Counted from the first letter of the stretch, positions 50,101 through 59,085 are shown. The stretch: DNA of 64,000 nucleotides from Acidobacteriota bacterium (GCA_019239425.1 JAFAZX010000005.1:62001-126000), one strand, 5' to 3'. Program-made: numbers and translations. Notes: generated by a model from the letters alone, not told the origin.

Positions 50101-50976
50101 ATGCACGAAGACCTTTCAAAGTACCACTCGCCGATTACCGAACTCTTCCCCGCGCCCGTCGCGTCCGCGGAGTGGGAGCGGTTCAGGTTGACGGACGAAC
50201 AGGTCGCCTTCTACGAGGAGCACGGATACCTTTCCGGCGTGAGGGTGTTCGACGACGCGCAGGTCGGGCGGCTGCGCGCGGAGCTGTCGGGGCTGATGAA
50301 CCCCGAGCACCCCGCGCGCGGACTCTGGTACGAGTTCCACTCGAACGAGTCTGCCGACCCGGCGCGCGTCCTCTTCCACGCGCTCGGGGCGTGGCGGATC
50401 GCGGAGGGCTTTCACGACCTCCTGTGGAACCCGCGCTTCACCGTCCCCGCGGCGCAGCTCCTCGGCGGCGCGGTGCGCTTCTGGCACGACCAGTTATTCT
50501 GCAAGCCCGCGCGCCACGGCGGGGTCGTCGCCTGGCACCAGGACTACTCCTACTGGACGCGCACGACGCCGCTCGCGCACCTCACCTGCTGGGCGGGGCT
50601 CGATGACTCGACGCGCGAGAACGGCTGCGTCCAATACGTCCCGGGCAGCCACCGCTGGCCCGACCTGCCGCGGACGGGACTTGCGGGCGACATGGACGCG
50701 ATACGGTCTGTGCTGACGGACGGGCAGCGGAGCCTCTTCAAACCTGTGGCGATTGAATTGAAGGCGGGCGAGGCTTCCTTCCACCACCCGCGCATGATTC
50801 ACGGCTCCTACGCCAACTCGACCGACAGCCCGCGCCGCGCGACGGTCGTCAACGTCTTCCGCGACGGCGTCCGCTCCAACTCCGATGCGCCCCCGCTCGC
50901 AGGCGTCCCCGCCATCCCGAAGGGCGAGCCGATGGGCGGCCGCTTCTTCCCACTGCTCTCGGGAGGTCTAAAGTAA
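50101..50976 (+). CDS. Phytanoyl-CoA dioxygenase (PhyH) family protein
   Basis: Fe(II)/2-oxoglutarate-dependent oxygenase of 291 aa. The iron-binding triad is seen as HQD in WHQDYSYW and the distal His in [12 protein letters not shown]; the 2-oxoglutarate-binding Arg follows in [11 protein letters not shown]. The N-terminal [20 protein letters not shown] is typical of the family. It could hydroxylate a small molecule such as a lipid, amino acid or secondary metabolite; the substrate is not predictable. It is divergent from the small helical gene, with 60 nt between starts. Confidence 0.9.
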   Translation: MHEDLSKYHSPITELFPAPVASAEWERFRLTDEQVAFYEEHGYLSGVRVFDDAQVGRLRAELSGLMNPEHPARGLWYEFHSNESADPARVLFHALGAWRIAEGFHDLLWNPRFTVPAAQLLGGAVRFWHDQLFCKPARHGGVVAWHQDYSYWTRTTPLAHLTCWAGLDDSTRENGCVQYVPGSHRWPDLPRTGLAGDMDAIRSVLTDGQRSLFKPVAIELKAGEASFHHPRMIHGSYANSTDSPRRATVVNVFRDGVRSNSDAPPLAGVPAIPKGEPMGGRFFPLLSGGLK

Positions 50977-51021
50977 AAGGCCAATCGTGAGCAGCCCCGC
51001 GCCCTCGAAATGACGAAACAG

Positions 51022-51110
51022 GTCAGAACCGCCCGCGGTAGCGGGTGGCCCTTTGCTAAACAGATGCGCCGAATCACAAAGGCCCACCCGCTACCGCGGG
51101 CGGTTCTGAC
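51022..51110. repeat. REP/BIME-like double hairpin, copy 2
   Basis: Arms 51022-51055 and 51077-51110 pair over 34 bp with one mismatch; each arm also folds on itself (CACCCGC with GCGGGTG). Its loop shares GATGCNCC with the copy at 34670. It lies 45 nt after the PhyH stop. Confidence 0.92.
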
Positions 51111-51179
51111 TGCTACAGCCTCGTATCCTCGCTCGGAGGCAGAAGTTTGAACCTCCGAAGCCCGTTTTTCCCCCTCAAA

Positions 51180-51258
51180 GGCTCAACGTTCGAGAAAAAA
51201 GCCTCGTCGTTCGGGCAAAAAGGCCCAACGTTCGAGTAAAAAGGCCCAACCTTCCGCC
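51180..51258 (+). repeat. 21/22-nt imperfect tandem repeat, possibly a decayed basic-peptide gene
   Basis: Three and a half units of the type GCYCAACGTTCGAGNAAAAAG. In one frame they read as basic heptapeptides (AQRSRKK, PRRSGKK, AQRSSKK, AQPSASA) ending at a TGA near 51288, but no ATG, GTG or TTG follows the previous in-frame stop at 51148-51150. It is thus either a gene remnant or a non-coding repeat. Confidence 0.55.
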
Positions 51259-51290
51259 TCCGCCTGCCCGACTTTGTTTCCGTCTTGAAT

Positions 51291-51346
51291 CAACTTAAGC
51301 CCGCGCCCTCAAGCGGCTCAAGTTTTCCTCAAGCGGCCTTAAGTTG
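51291..51346. promoter_or_regulatory. Candidate regulator-binding cluster upstream of S8 protease genes
   Basis: A 9-bp inverted repeat CAACTTAAG (51291-51299) and CTTAAGTTG (51338-51346) encloses two direct copies of CCTCAAGCGGC at 51307 and 51327, exactly 20 bp apart. Further CTCAAG motifs occur at about 51406. Assignment as a control region is inference from symmetry and position. Confidence 0.35.
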
Positions 51347-51510
51347 TTGAAAATTAAGCCGCCTGAAAATTCCTTCCCCGAGCCGAAAAATTTTCTCCGC
51401 GCTCAAGTTTCGCTCAATCGGTCTTGACTATCTTCTCCATGCTGACGACGACAAGGTCGAGTCAGCCGAACCGATTCCCAAACTTCGAGACCCGACTCCA
51501 AGGAGAAAAT

Positions 51511-54048
51511 TTGAAAGCGATGCACAGAAAAATCTCTGCCGCGTTCTCAGTCCTCGCCCTGCTCGTCATCGTCGCCGCCGCCAACGTCTCGGCCGCCACG
51601 CTCGGGCCGTCGCTCAAGGCGAAGCTCAACGGCCTCGCCTCCGACGCGAAGGTCGGCACCGTCATCGTCAGCTTCAACACGACGAAGGGCCTCCAGCCCG
51701 TCAACCTCGACGCGCTGCGCGGCGTCGGCATCTTGAAGGGCATCACGCTCAACCGGCTCGGCATGGTCGCCTGCGTCGCCACGGCCGGGCAGGTGCGCGC
51801 CCTGGCCTCGAATCCTTCGGTGCGCTCCGTCTGGTTCAACGACCAGCTCCACTACTTCGACAAGGAGGCGCGGACGCTGACGGGCGTCGAGCGCCTGCGC
51901 ACCGACCGCGGCTTCACGACGCAGAACGGCGGCCTGCCCGTCTCGGGCAAGGGCGACTTCTCGGTCGTCATCAACGACTCCGGCATCGACGCCACGCACC
52001 CCGACCTCCAGTTGGGCAAGAACGTCGTCCAGAACGTCTTCATCGCCACCGGCACCGACACGCTCTCCGGCTTCACGACGCTCCAGGCTTTGGAGAACCA
52101 GCCGAACACCGACCTCAACGTCGGCCACGGCACGCACTGCGCGGGCATCGTCGGCGGGACGGGGCAGCAGTCGGGCGGGCTCTACGCGGGCGTCGCGCCG
52201 GGCGCGAAGATCATCGGCACGGGCTCGGGCGCGGTGCTCTTCGTCCTGAACGCGCTGGGCGGCTTCGAGTGGTCTCTGTCGAACCAGGCGCTCTACGGCA
52301 TCCGCGTCATCTCGAACTCGTACGGCGGCACGGGCGCCTTCGACCCCAACGACCCCGTCACCATCGCCTCGAAGGTCGCGCACGACAACAACATCATCGT
52401 CGTCTTCGCCGCCGGCAACTCCGGCCCCGGCCGCGACACGCACAACCCTTACGGCAAGGCGCCGTGGGTCATCTCGGTCGCGGCGGGCACGAAGGAGGGC
52501 GGGCTCGCCAGCTTCTCCTCGCGCGGCATCCCGAAGGAGGAGCGGCTCGCCGACAACGACCCCCTCAACGACTACGACGCGCCGACCATCACCGCGCCCG
52601 GCACGGGCCGCGAGTTCGCGTCGAACGCCTCGAAGTTCTCCGCCGCCTACGTCTCGACCCGCTCGAAGTCGAACGTCTTCGCCAACGGCCTGACGGACGA
52701 CGCGGAGCTTTCGCCGAGCTACCTGCCCTACTACACGCAGATTTCCGGCACCTCGATGGCGACGCCGTACATCGCGGGCGTGGTCGCGCTGATGCTCGAC
52801 GCCGACCCGACGCTCACGCCCGACGAGATCAAGCAGATTCTGATTGACACCGCGTCGCGCATGCCCGGCCGTGAGGAATGGGAGGTCGGCGCCGGCTACG
52901 TCAACGCCTACGCCGCCGTGGACAAGGTCTTCAACCCCTCGAAGAGGTACGGCGCGAACAACAACTTCTCTTACAACTTCAACGCGAAGTACACGGTCGG
53001 CGGCCCCGCGCCCGAGCAGGTGCACATCGACTACAGCCCGGCGGCGCTGCCCGGCGCGGACTCGACGAACGCGCACAGCTTCAACGTCGAACCCGGCATG
53101 AGCGTGCTCGACGTGTTCGCCACCTTCGACACGGCGCTGGAGGACGGCGAGGGCAACACCATCGGCCTGCTCGTGTTTGACCCGAACGGCACGTCCTACT
53201 CCTCCGGCATCGCGCTGCCCGTCCTCGACGCGCCGAGCCGCGAGGTCGTCGTCAAGAACCCGGTTGCGGGCCAGTGGCACGTCGAAGTCCGCGGCGTGCG
53301 CGGCCTCGCGGCGGCCCCGCAGGTCTCCCTGCCCACCTCGGGCGCGGCGGCTCCCGGCCCCGTTGACATCAAGATCACGCAGCAGCAGTTCACGCTCGCG
53401 CCCATCGGCGACATCCAGGGCCACCCCGCGCAGGCGCAGATCGAGACCGTGCTGAAGAACCGCCAGATGGACACCTTCGCCGACGGCACGTTCCGCCCCG
53501 ACGCGCCCGTGACGCGCGACGACTTCGCGCGGCTCCTCTACCTGAACACGCCGCTCCGGCAATCGCCCTCGGCGACGCAGAAGTACGGGGACGTGACGCC
53601 CGACCTCGCGCCCATCGCCGAGGCGGTGACGGCCAACGGCTCGACGCTGCGCGACTGGGACTTCGGGCCGGCCGGCATGGTCGCGGCCAGCGGCTCGGCC
53701 TTCAACCCGACGGCGAACGTCACGCGCCTTGAGACGGCGGTCGCGCTCGTCCGCGCCCTCGGCTTCGACGCCGAGGCGAAGGCGAAGGCCGGCTCGGTCG
53801 TCACGGCGAACTACAACGGGCAGGCGATTGCGCTCGCCGACAACGCGGAGATTCCCTCGGCGCTGCGCGGCTACGTGCAGCTCGCCCTGGACAAGGGGCT
53901 GCTGCAAGCCTTCTACAGCCTTGAACAGGGGCCGTTCGACTTCCAGCCGACCATGAAGGCCCGCGTCAAGGCCAACGACGCGACCACGCGCGCCTTCACG
54001 GCCTACGCGCTCGACAACTTCCGCCAGCACTTTGTGGCGGGCAACTGA
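51511..54048 (+). CDS. Secreted S8 (subtilisin-like) protease 1 with SLH-type C-terminus
   Basis: Extracellular serine protease of 845 aa. TTG start at 51511 with AAGGAG 5 nt upstream; signal peptide to about VSA. An I9-like propeptide (residues about 30-115) precedes the catalytic domain with Asp156 (INDSGIDATHPDL), His206 (GHGTHCAG), the oxyanion Asn in AAGNSGPG and Ser415 (SGTSMATPYIAG). A beta domain follows, then S-layer-homology-like modules (about 633-690, TFADGTFRPDAPVTRDDFAR, and 760-840), which likely attach it to the surface. It is the first of four consecutive S8 genes. Confidence 0.93.
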   Translation: MKAMHRKISAAFSVLALLVIVAAANVSAATLGPSLKAKLNGLASDAKVGTVIVSFNTTKGLQPVNLDALRGVGILKGITLNRLGMVACVATAGQVRALASNPSVRSVWFNDQLHYFDKEARTLTGVERLRTDRGFTTQNGGLPVSGKGDFSVVINDSGIDATHPDLQLGKNVVQNVFIATGTDTLSGFTTLQALENQPNTDLNVGHGTHCAGIVGGTGQQSGGLYAGVAPGAKIIGTGSGAVLFVLNALGGFEWSLSNQALYGIRVISNSYGGTGAFDPNDPVTIASKVAHDNNIIVVFAAGNSGPGRDTHNPYGKAPWVISVAAGTKEGGLASFSSRGIPKEERLADNDPLNDYDAPTITAPGTGREFASNASKFSAAYVSTRSKSNVFANGLTDDAELSPSYLPYYTQISGTSMATPYIAGVVALMLDADPTLTPDEIKQILIDTASRMPGREEWEVGAGYVNAYAAVDKVFNPSKRYGANNNFSYNFNAKYTVGGPAPEQVHIDYSPAALPGADSTNAHSFNVEPGMSVLDVFATFDTALEDGEGNTIGLLVFDPNGTSYSSGIALPVLDAPSREVVVKNPVAGQWHVEVRGVRGLAAAPQVSLPTSGAAAPGPVDIKITQQQFTLAPIGDIQGHPAQAQIETVLKNRQMDTFADGTFRPDAPVTRDDFARLLYLNTPLRQSPSATQKYGDVTPDLAPIAEAVTANGSTLRDWDFGPAGMVAASGSAFNPTANVTRLETAVALVRALGFDAEAKAKAGSVVTANYNGQAIALADNAEIPSALRGYVQLALDKGLLQAFYSLEQGPFDFQPTMKARVKANDATTRAFTAYALDNFRQHFVAGN

Positions 54049-54103
54049 CCTGACGCATCTCGCCGCGCCGACCGAAGTCGGGACGGGAGGCGCGGCGAGT
54101 GGA

Positions 54104-54152
54104 GCGGCCCGGGGGTCGCCCGCTTGGCAGAGACGGGCGACCCCCGGGCCGC
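54104..54152 (+). terminator. Strong GC hairpin between S8 protease genes 1 and 2
   Basis: A perfect 19-bp stem (54104-54122 with 54134-54152) and an 11-nt loop, preceded by another 10-bp stem (54060-54069 with 54089-54098). There is no T tract. It may act as a transcription or decay barrier. Confidence 0.6.
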
Positions 54153-54198
54153 AACCCGACGAAGTTCTTCTGACCTGATTTCATAAGAGGAAAAGACC

Positions 54199-56253
54199 AT
54201 GACGACGACGTTGAGAGCTTCATTACTGTTGGCGTTAGTGCTCGCCCTCGGCTTCGCGACTCTGCCCGACCGGACGGGCGCGGGCGGGGCGTCGGCGGCG
54301 GCGAACGTCAAGATTGACTCGCAGCTCACGCGCTTCTTCGCCACGCACGCGGCCGGCGCGACCGTGCCCGTCATCATCACCTACAGGCAGAAGCCCGGCG
54401 CGTCCGAGTTCTCGCGCCTCCAGCTCGCCGGCATCAACAAGGGCTTCGCCACGCGCGAGTTGCCGATGGTCATCGCCGACATGAGCGCCGTCCAACTCGC
54501 GGCCGTCAGCCGCCAGCCAGGCGTCGCCTCGGTCTACGCGAACCACTTGATGAAGACCTTCACCAACGTCAGCCGCCCGTTCATCGGCGTCCCGCAGATG
54601 CAGGCCGACACGCAGGTCACGAAGAACAACAAGAGCAACCCGGGCCTGCCCATCACGGGCAAGGGCGTCGGCATCGGCTACATCGACACCGGCATCGACG
54701 GGACGCACAAGGATTTGACCTACGGCAAGAAGACCGTCCAGAACGTCATCCAGCCGCTCTCCGAGACGACCGTGGGCGACGGCGGGCTCGCCGTCGGCGT
54801 CGGCGTCTCCATCGCCGACCTCGTCGCGGGCACCGGCTTCCTCCCGCCGGTCTACGTCGAGAACCAGCAGATGTCGGACATCGAGTCCGGCCACGGCACC
54901 TTCGGCGCGGCCGTCGCCGCCGGCACCGGCGAGCAGTCGGGCGGCTTCTACGGCGGCGTCGCGAAGGGCGCGCACCTCGTCGGCGTCAACTCCGGCAACG
55001 AGCTGGGTCTGCCCGGCGTCGCCATCATCGGCGCCTACGACTACCTGCTCGCCAACCAGTACACCTACAACATCAGGGTCATCAACAATTCGTGGGGCGA
55101 CACCTTGAGCGCCGACGGGCTCGACCCGAACAACCCCATCAACGTCGCGACGCGCGCCGCGCACGACCGCAACATCACGGTCGTCTTCGCCGCCGGCAAC
55201 TCAGGCGACACGCCGACTTCAATCAACCCTTATTCGACGATGCCCTGGACAATCTCGGTCGCCGCGGGCGAGAAGCAGGGGCTCGGGAGCCCCGCCTCCT
55301 TCAGCTCGCGCGGCGTGGACAACGGCACCGGCTCGGACGTGGCCGGCATGCCCGCCGACCCGACGCTCGCGCCCAACCTGCGCCCCGACATCACCGCGGC
55401 CGGCGTGGACATCAAGAGCGCGCGGCTGCGCGGCGCGGGCCTGACGAACACTCTGGGGACGGTGCCGGTCGTCGGGAACGATTTGACGACCATCCCGCCG
55501 GCTTATCTTCCGTACTACACGACCTCGCAGGGGACTTCCTTCTCGTGCCCGCACATCACGGGCGTGGTCGCTTTGATGATCGAGGCGAACCCGCTGCTCA
55601 CGCCGGACGACGTGGTGACGATCCTGCGCCAGACGGCGAACCCGATGCCCTTCGAGGAGCGCGTTGTCGGCGCGGGCTACGTGGACGCACACAACGCCGT
55701 GCGCGCGGCGATGGGCCTGACCGCCGTCGCGCACCCCTTCAACCTGATACCCGGCGGCGGCGCGCCCGAGATTCAAGACCCTTCGGACGACGAGTTCGGC
55801 ACGGCCGCGCAGGACATACGCTCGGTGGATTTCGCCTACGACGCGCAGCATAACCAGATCGTCTACACGCTGACGCTCGGGGACGCCTCGGCGCGGACGC
55901 AGAACAACGCCTGGACGATCAGCTCGGTCTTCAACGGCGTGACGGTCTACGTCGCGGCGCAGGTCTCGGAGACGGGCGACCTCGCCTACGAGTACGGGCA
56001 TTACGAGCAGCTGCCGAACGGGACGAACAACCAGGTCGGCGACGGCGCGCCCGACTCGGCGGAGGTCTCCGGCAACCAGATCGTCTTCCGCGTCGCGGTG
56101 GACAAGGTCAACGCCATCGCGGGCGGGAACGTCGTCGGCACGACCTCGACGGGGACTTCCGCCAACGCGCAGATACTGATCGGCACGTCGGCCACGGGCG
56201 GGCTGCTCTTAAGCTCCGACACGGCCACGGGCTCCGACTTCGTCGTGCAATAG
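54199..56253 (+). CDS. Secreted S8 (subtilisin-like) protease 2
   Basis: Extracellular protease of 684 aa, paralogue of its neighbours. Signal peptide MTTTLRASLLLALVLALGFA; propeptide to about residue 125; catalytic Asp163 (YIDTGIDGTHKDL), His232 in GHGTFGA, where the usual second His (GHGTH) is Phe, oxyanion Asn in AAGNSGDT, and Ser447 in GTSFSCPHITG (GTSMA is usual). After the catalytic domain (to about 510) there is a beta domain (DIRSVDFAYDAQHNQIVYTL) but no SLH module, so it may be freely secreted. GAGG(A)AAAG precedes the ATG. The triad is complete; the altered surroundings may change specificity. Confidence 0.93.
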   Translation: MTTTLRASLLLALVLALGFATLPDRTGAGGASAAANVKIDSQLTRFFATHAAGATVPVIITYRQKPGASEFSRLQLAGINKGFATRELPMVIADMSAVQLAAVSRQPGVASVYANHLMKTFTNVSRPFIGVPQMQADTQVTKNNKSNPGLPITGKGVGIGYIDTGIDGTHKDLTYGKKTVQNVIQPLSETTVGDGGLAVGVGVSIADLVAGTGFLPPVYVENQQMSDIESGHGTFGAAVAAGTGEQSGGFYGGVAKGAHLVGVNSGNELGLPGVAIIGAYDYLLANQYTYNIRVINNSWGDTLSADGLDPNNPINVATRAAHDRNITVVFAAGNSGDTPTSINPYSTMPWTISVAAGEKQGLGSPASFSSRGVDNGTGSDVAGMPADPTLAPNLRPDITAAGVDIKSARLRGAGLTNTLGTVPVVGNDLTTIPPAYLPYYTTSQGTSFSCPHITGVVALMIEANPLLTPDDVVTILRQTANPMPFEERVVGAGYVDAHNAVRAAMGLTAVAHPFNLIPGGGAPEIQDPSDDEFGTAAQDIRSVDFAYDAQHNQIVYTLTLGDASARTQNNAWTISSVFNGVTVYVAAQVSETGDLAYEYGHYEQLPNGTNNQVGDGAPDSAEVSGNQIVFRVAVDKVNAIAGGNVVGTTSTGTSANAQILIGTSATGGLLLSSDTATGSDFVVQ

Positions 56254-56404
56254 ACGCGGCTTGCCGCGGGGCGCCGGCGCGGAGGGCAAGCCGTGCCGTG
56301 TCAGCCTCGCGGTTCGGCGCAGTTCGGGTGAGGCCCTTTCGGGGGAACGGGGCCTCGCCCGAGCCGCCAACGGTAAAGAATTGAAAAGCAGGACGGGAGA
56401 CTGA

Positions 56405-56482
56405 GTGACGGGGAGACGGGGAGAAAGAAGCAATCGTAATCATACGTCTCCCCGTCTCCCCCTTCACCTTGTCTCCCCGTCG
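56405..56482. repeat. Octamer inverted repeat, GACGGGGA family
   Basis: Left arm 56405-56424 and right arm 56445-56482 are made of 8-nt GACGGGGA units with an imperfect insert in the right arm. It lies between S8 genes 2 and 3 and ends 18 nt before the next start codon. Confidence 0.8.
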
Positions 56483-56500
56483 CGAAAGGGAGATGTGGGT

Positions 56501-58969
56501 ATGAAGCGGCGGAAGTTTCTCAACGTCATCATCGCGGTCGCGCTCGGCGTCCTGTTCACGTTGAGCGCGCAGGCGGCGCCGAAGCTCGACCCGCAGTTGA
56601 AGTCGAAGCTTTTGACCGCGAAGCCGACCGACCTCTTCGGCGTCATCCTGACTTTCAAGGGCGAGCGCGTCGGCGAGGCGCAGGTGGCGCAGGTGCTCGG
56701 GCTCGGCATCCGCGGCGGCTACCGCATGAACCGCCTGCCGGTCGTCGCCGTCAACGCGACGCCCGCGCAGATTCGGCAGATGGCCGGTTGGGACTCGCTG
56801 CGCTCCGTATACCTCAACGCGCCCGTGCAGCTCTACGACCACCAGAGCAACCCGCTCATCGGCACCGACCGCCTGCGCAACGACATCGACATCACGCGCG
56901 CCAACGGCGGCCTCCCCGTCTCCGGGCGCGGCATCACCATCGCCATCAACGACTCGGGCGTGGACGGGACGCACCAGGACTTGACCTACAACGTCACGAA
57001 CCCGGCCGCCGGCAAGACCATCCAGAACGTCATCATGAACATGAACGACAAGGACGGCCTTGTCGTGAGGAGCAACACGCTCGGCAACGTCTTCGAGGGC
57101 ATCATCCCGCCCTCCTACCTTGAGAACCAGCCGAACTCCGACACGAACGGCGGGCACGGGACGCACGTCGCCTCCATCGCGGCCGGCACGGGGCTGGCCT
57201 CGGGCGGGCTCTACGCGGGCGTCGCGCCCGGCGCCTCCATCCTCGGCATCGGCTCGGGCGGCGGCCTCTTCGTGCTCGGCCAGGTCGCGGCCTTCGACTA
57301 CATTCTGACGAACCAGACGACCTACAACATCCGCGTCGTCAACAACTCGTGGGGGAACTCGGCCGCCGACTACGACCCCGACCATCCCGTGAACGTCGCG
57401 TCGAAGGCGCTGCACGACAACAACATCGTCGTCGTCTTTGCCAACGGCAACGACGGCCCGGCGCCGAACACGCAAAACCGCTGGACGCCCTGGCCGTGGG
57501 TCATCACCGCGGGCGCTTCGACCAAGGACGGCCGCCTCGCCGGCTTCTCCTCGCGCGGCGTCTTCATGGACGAGAACGTCCACCCGACGATTCTGACGCC
57601 GGGCACGGGCGGCGGCGCGGGCAACACGGCCGCCATCATCGCCGCGCGCTCGAAGACCAACATCGCCGAGAACGGCCTGACGGACGACACGGAAATCCCT
57701 GCCAACTACCTGCCGAACTACACGCAGATTTCCGGCACGTCGATGGCCGCGCCGCACCTCTCGGGCGTCGTCGCCGACATCCTCGAAGCGAACAAAAATC
57801 TCACGCCCGACGAGGTGCGCGACGTGCTCGTGCGCACGGCCACGCCGCTCGCCACCTACGACGAGTTCGAGGCGGGCGCGGGATTGGCGAACGTCCACGC
57901 GGCCGTTGACCTCGCGCTGAACCCTTCGAAGCCCTACGGCAACTTCGGCTTCACGGGCAAGGGGCTCGCGCTCGCGCGCCAGGACGCGCCGCTCCAGCAG
58001 GGCAGCGTCGCGCCGAACTCCACGAACACTTTCACGATCAACGTCCCGGCCAACGCGCGCTTCACCTTCGTCGAGCTGGACTGGGGCGCCGCGGCCGGCG
58101 AGGACGAGGTCGTCGTCGATAACACGCGCATCGTCCTCAACGACCTGAGCCTGACGGTGAAGAAGGACGGGCAGACGGTTGCGAGTTCGGACGCCATCAA
58201 CCTCGGCGGCCTCTTCGGCGCGCGCGAGGGCGTGAAGCTCGAATTCCCCGAGCCCGGCGAATACACCGTCGAAGTCTCCGCGGGCCTCGTCGGCTTCGGC
58301 CAAGCCACCGACCAGCCCTACAACGTTTTGACGCGCCACTACCTCTACAACCCTTCGGAGGCCGCCGACGTTTCCACGCTCGATTCCGCGACGCGGCTGG
58401 GCGCGCTGCGACTCGTCTACGACCGCGTGATGGCGGCCGACGGCGGGCTCTTCCGCCCCGACGACGTGCTTACCAGAAGTGAGCTTGCGCGCGCGCTGAT
58501 GTTGGGGGCGCGTGTGCCGCAGTACATCCCGAACAGGCCGAGCTTCACAGACGTGGCGGCGGGGACGCCCGAGGCGCTCTTCGCCGAGTCGCTCCGCAGG
58601 GAGGGCGTGTTGGGCGTGTCGGGGACGACCTTCGGCGGGCCGGCGCAGGTCAACCGGCTTGAGGAGGCGACCGCGCTGGTGCGCGCGCTCCGGCTCGACA
58701 AGGAGGCGAAGGCGCTCGCGGGCACGACCGTGACGACGGGCGGCAAGCCGCTCAGCGACAACGCAGACATCCCTTCGGCGCTGCGCGGCTACGTGCAGCT
58801 CGCGTTAGACCGCGGCCTGCTGCAAGCCTACCCGGCCGAGATTAGACAGGTCGGCCCGGGTCAGTTCGTCGCCGTCCCCGGCCCGCGCTTCGAGCCCGCG
58901 CGCGCCGTCAAGCGCGTCGAGTTCGTCCCCGCGATGGTCAGGCTCATCGTCACGATGTTCGGCGAGTAG
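56501..58969 (+). CDS. Secreted S8 (subtilisin-like) protease 3 with SLH-type C-terminus
   Basis: Extracellular protease of 822 aa, closest to protease 1. The start at 56501 (MKRRKFLNVI) follows GGGAGATG; the longer frame only reads the upstream repeat. Catalytic Asp151 (INDSGVDGTHQDL), His219 (GHGTHVAS), oxyanion Asn in ANGNDGPA and Ser414 (GTSMAAPHLSG). A beta-sandwich follows (about 480-600), then S-layer-homology-like modules (DGGLFRPDDVLTRSELARAL, SFTDVAAGTPEALFAESLRR). The ending RGYVQLALDRGLLQAYP matches protease 1 and shows common descent. It likely remains surface-attached. Confidence 0.93.
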   Translation: MKRRKFLNVIIAVALGVLFTLSAQAAPKLDPQLKSKLLTAKPTDLFGVILTFKGERVGEAQVAQVLGLGIRGGYRMNRLPVVAVNATPAQIRQMAGWDSLRSVYLNAPVQLYDHQSNPLIGTDRLRNDIDITRANGGLPVSGRGITIAINDSGVDGTHQDLTYNVTNPAAGKTIQNVIMNMNDKDGLVVRSNTLGNVFEGIIPPSYLENQPNSDTNGGHGTHVASIAAGTGLASGGLYAGVAPGASILGIGSGGGLFVLGQVAAFDYILTNQTTYNIRVVNNSWGNSAADYDPDHPVNVASKALHDNNIVVVFANGNDGPAPNTQNRWTPWPWVITAGASTKDGRLAGFSSRGVFMDENVHPTILTPGTGGGAGNTAAIIAARSKTNIAENGLTDDTEIPANYLPNYTQISGTSMAAPHLSGVVADILEANKNLTPDEVRDVLVRTATPLATYDEFEAGAGLANVHAAVDLALNPSKPYGNFGFTGKGLALARQDAPLQQGSVAPNSTNTFTINVPANARFTFVELDWGAAAGEDEVVVDNTRIVLNDLSLTVKKDGQTVASSDAINLGGLFGAREGVKLEFPEPGEYTVEVSAGLVGFGQATDQPYNVLTRHYLYNPSEAADVSTLDSATRLGALRLVYDRVMAADGGLFRPDDVLTRSELARALMLGARVPQYIPNRPSFTDVAAGTPEALFAESLRREGVLGVSGTTFGGPAQVNRLEEATALVRALRLDKEAKALAGTTVTTGGKPLSDNADIPSALRGYVQLALDRGLLQAYPAEIRQVGPGQFVAVPGPRFEPARAVKRVEFVPAMVRLIVTMFGE

Positions 58970-59060
58970 GCGGAAGCCCGACCGTGAGGGAGGGCGTCTC
59001 AACTTACGCATCACGCTACGGCGGAAGCTACACGCCCTCCCTCACGGTCGGGCTTCCGCC
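58969..59060. repeat. Perfect 29-bp inverted repeat after S8 protease 3
   Basis: Arms 58969-58997 and 59032-59060 are exact reverse complements around a 34-nt loop. The last base of the S8 protease 3 TAG stop is the first base of the arm. Arm sequence begins GGCGGAAGCCCGACCGTGAG, with no 7- or 8-nt periodicity, so it forms its own class. Confidence 0.95.
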
Positions 59061-59085
59061 AGAGTAATGAGGAGAATCAAGACTC

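Larger units (their letters stand above)
50977..51510. other. 534-nt region upstream of the S8 protease cluster
   Basis: Contains the REP-like inverted repeat (51022-51110), an approximately 21-nt tandem repeat with codon-like periodicity (51180-51258), and clustered CTCAAG/CTTAAG motifs (51291-51346). The promoter of the first S8 gene must lie in or before the last part. No normal gene is seen. Confidence 0.6.

Noticed and set aside
51148..51288. Small basic protein gene
   Set aside because: The reading frame has no usable start codon after its upstream stop, so it is listed only as a repeat and possible remnant.
51424..51510. Longer N-terminus of S8 protease 1 from the ATG at 51424
   Set aside because: The added residues would hide the signal peptide; TTG at 51511 has AAGGAG at the right distance.
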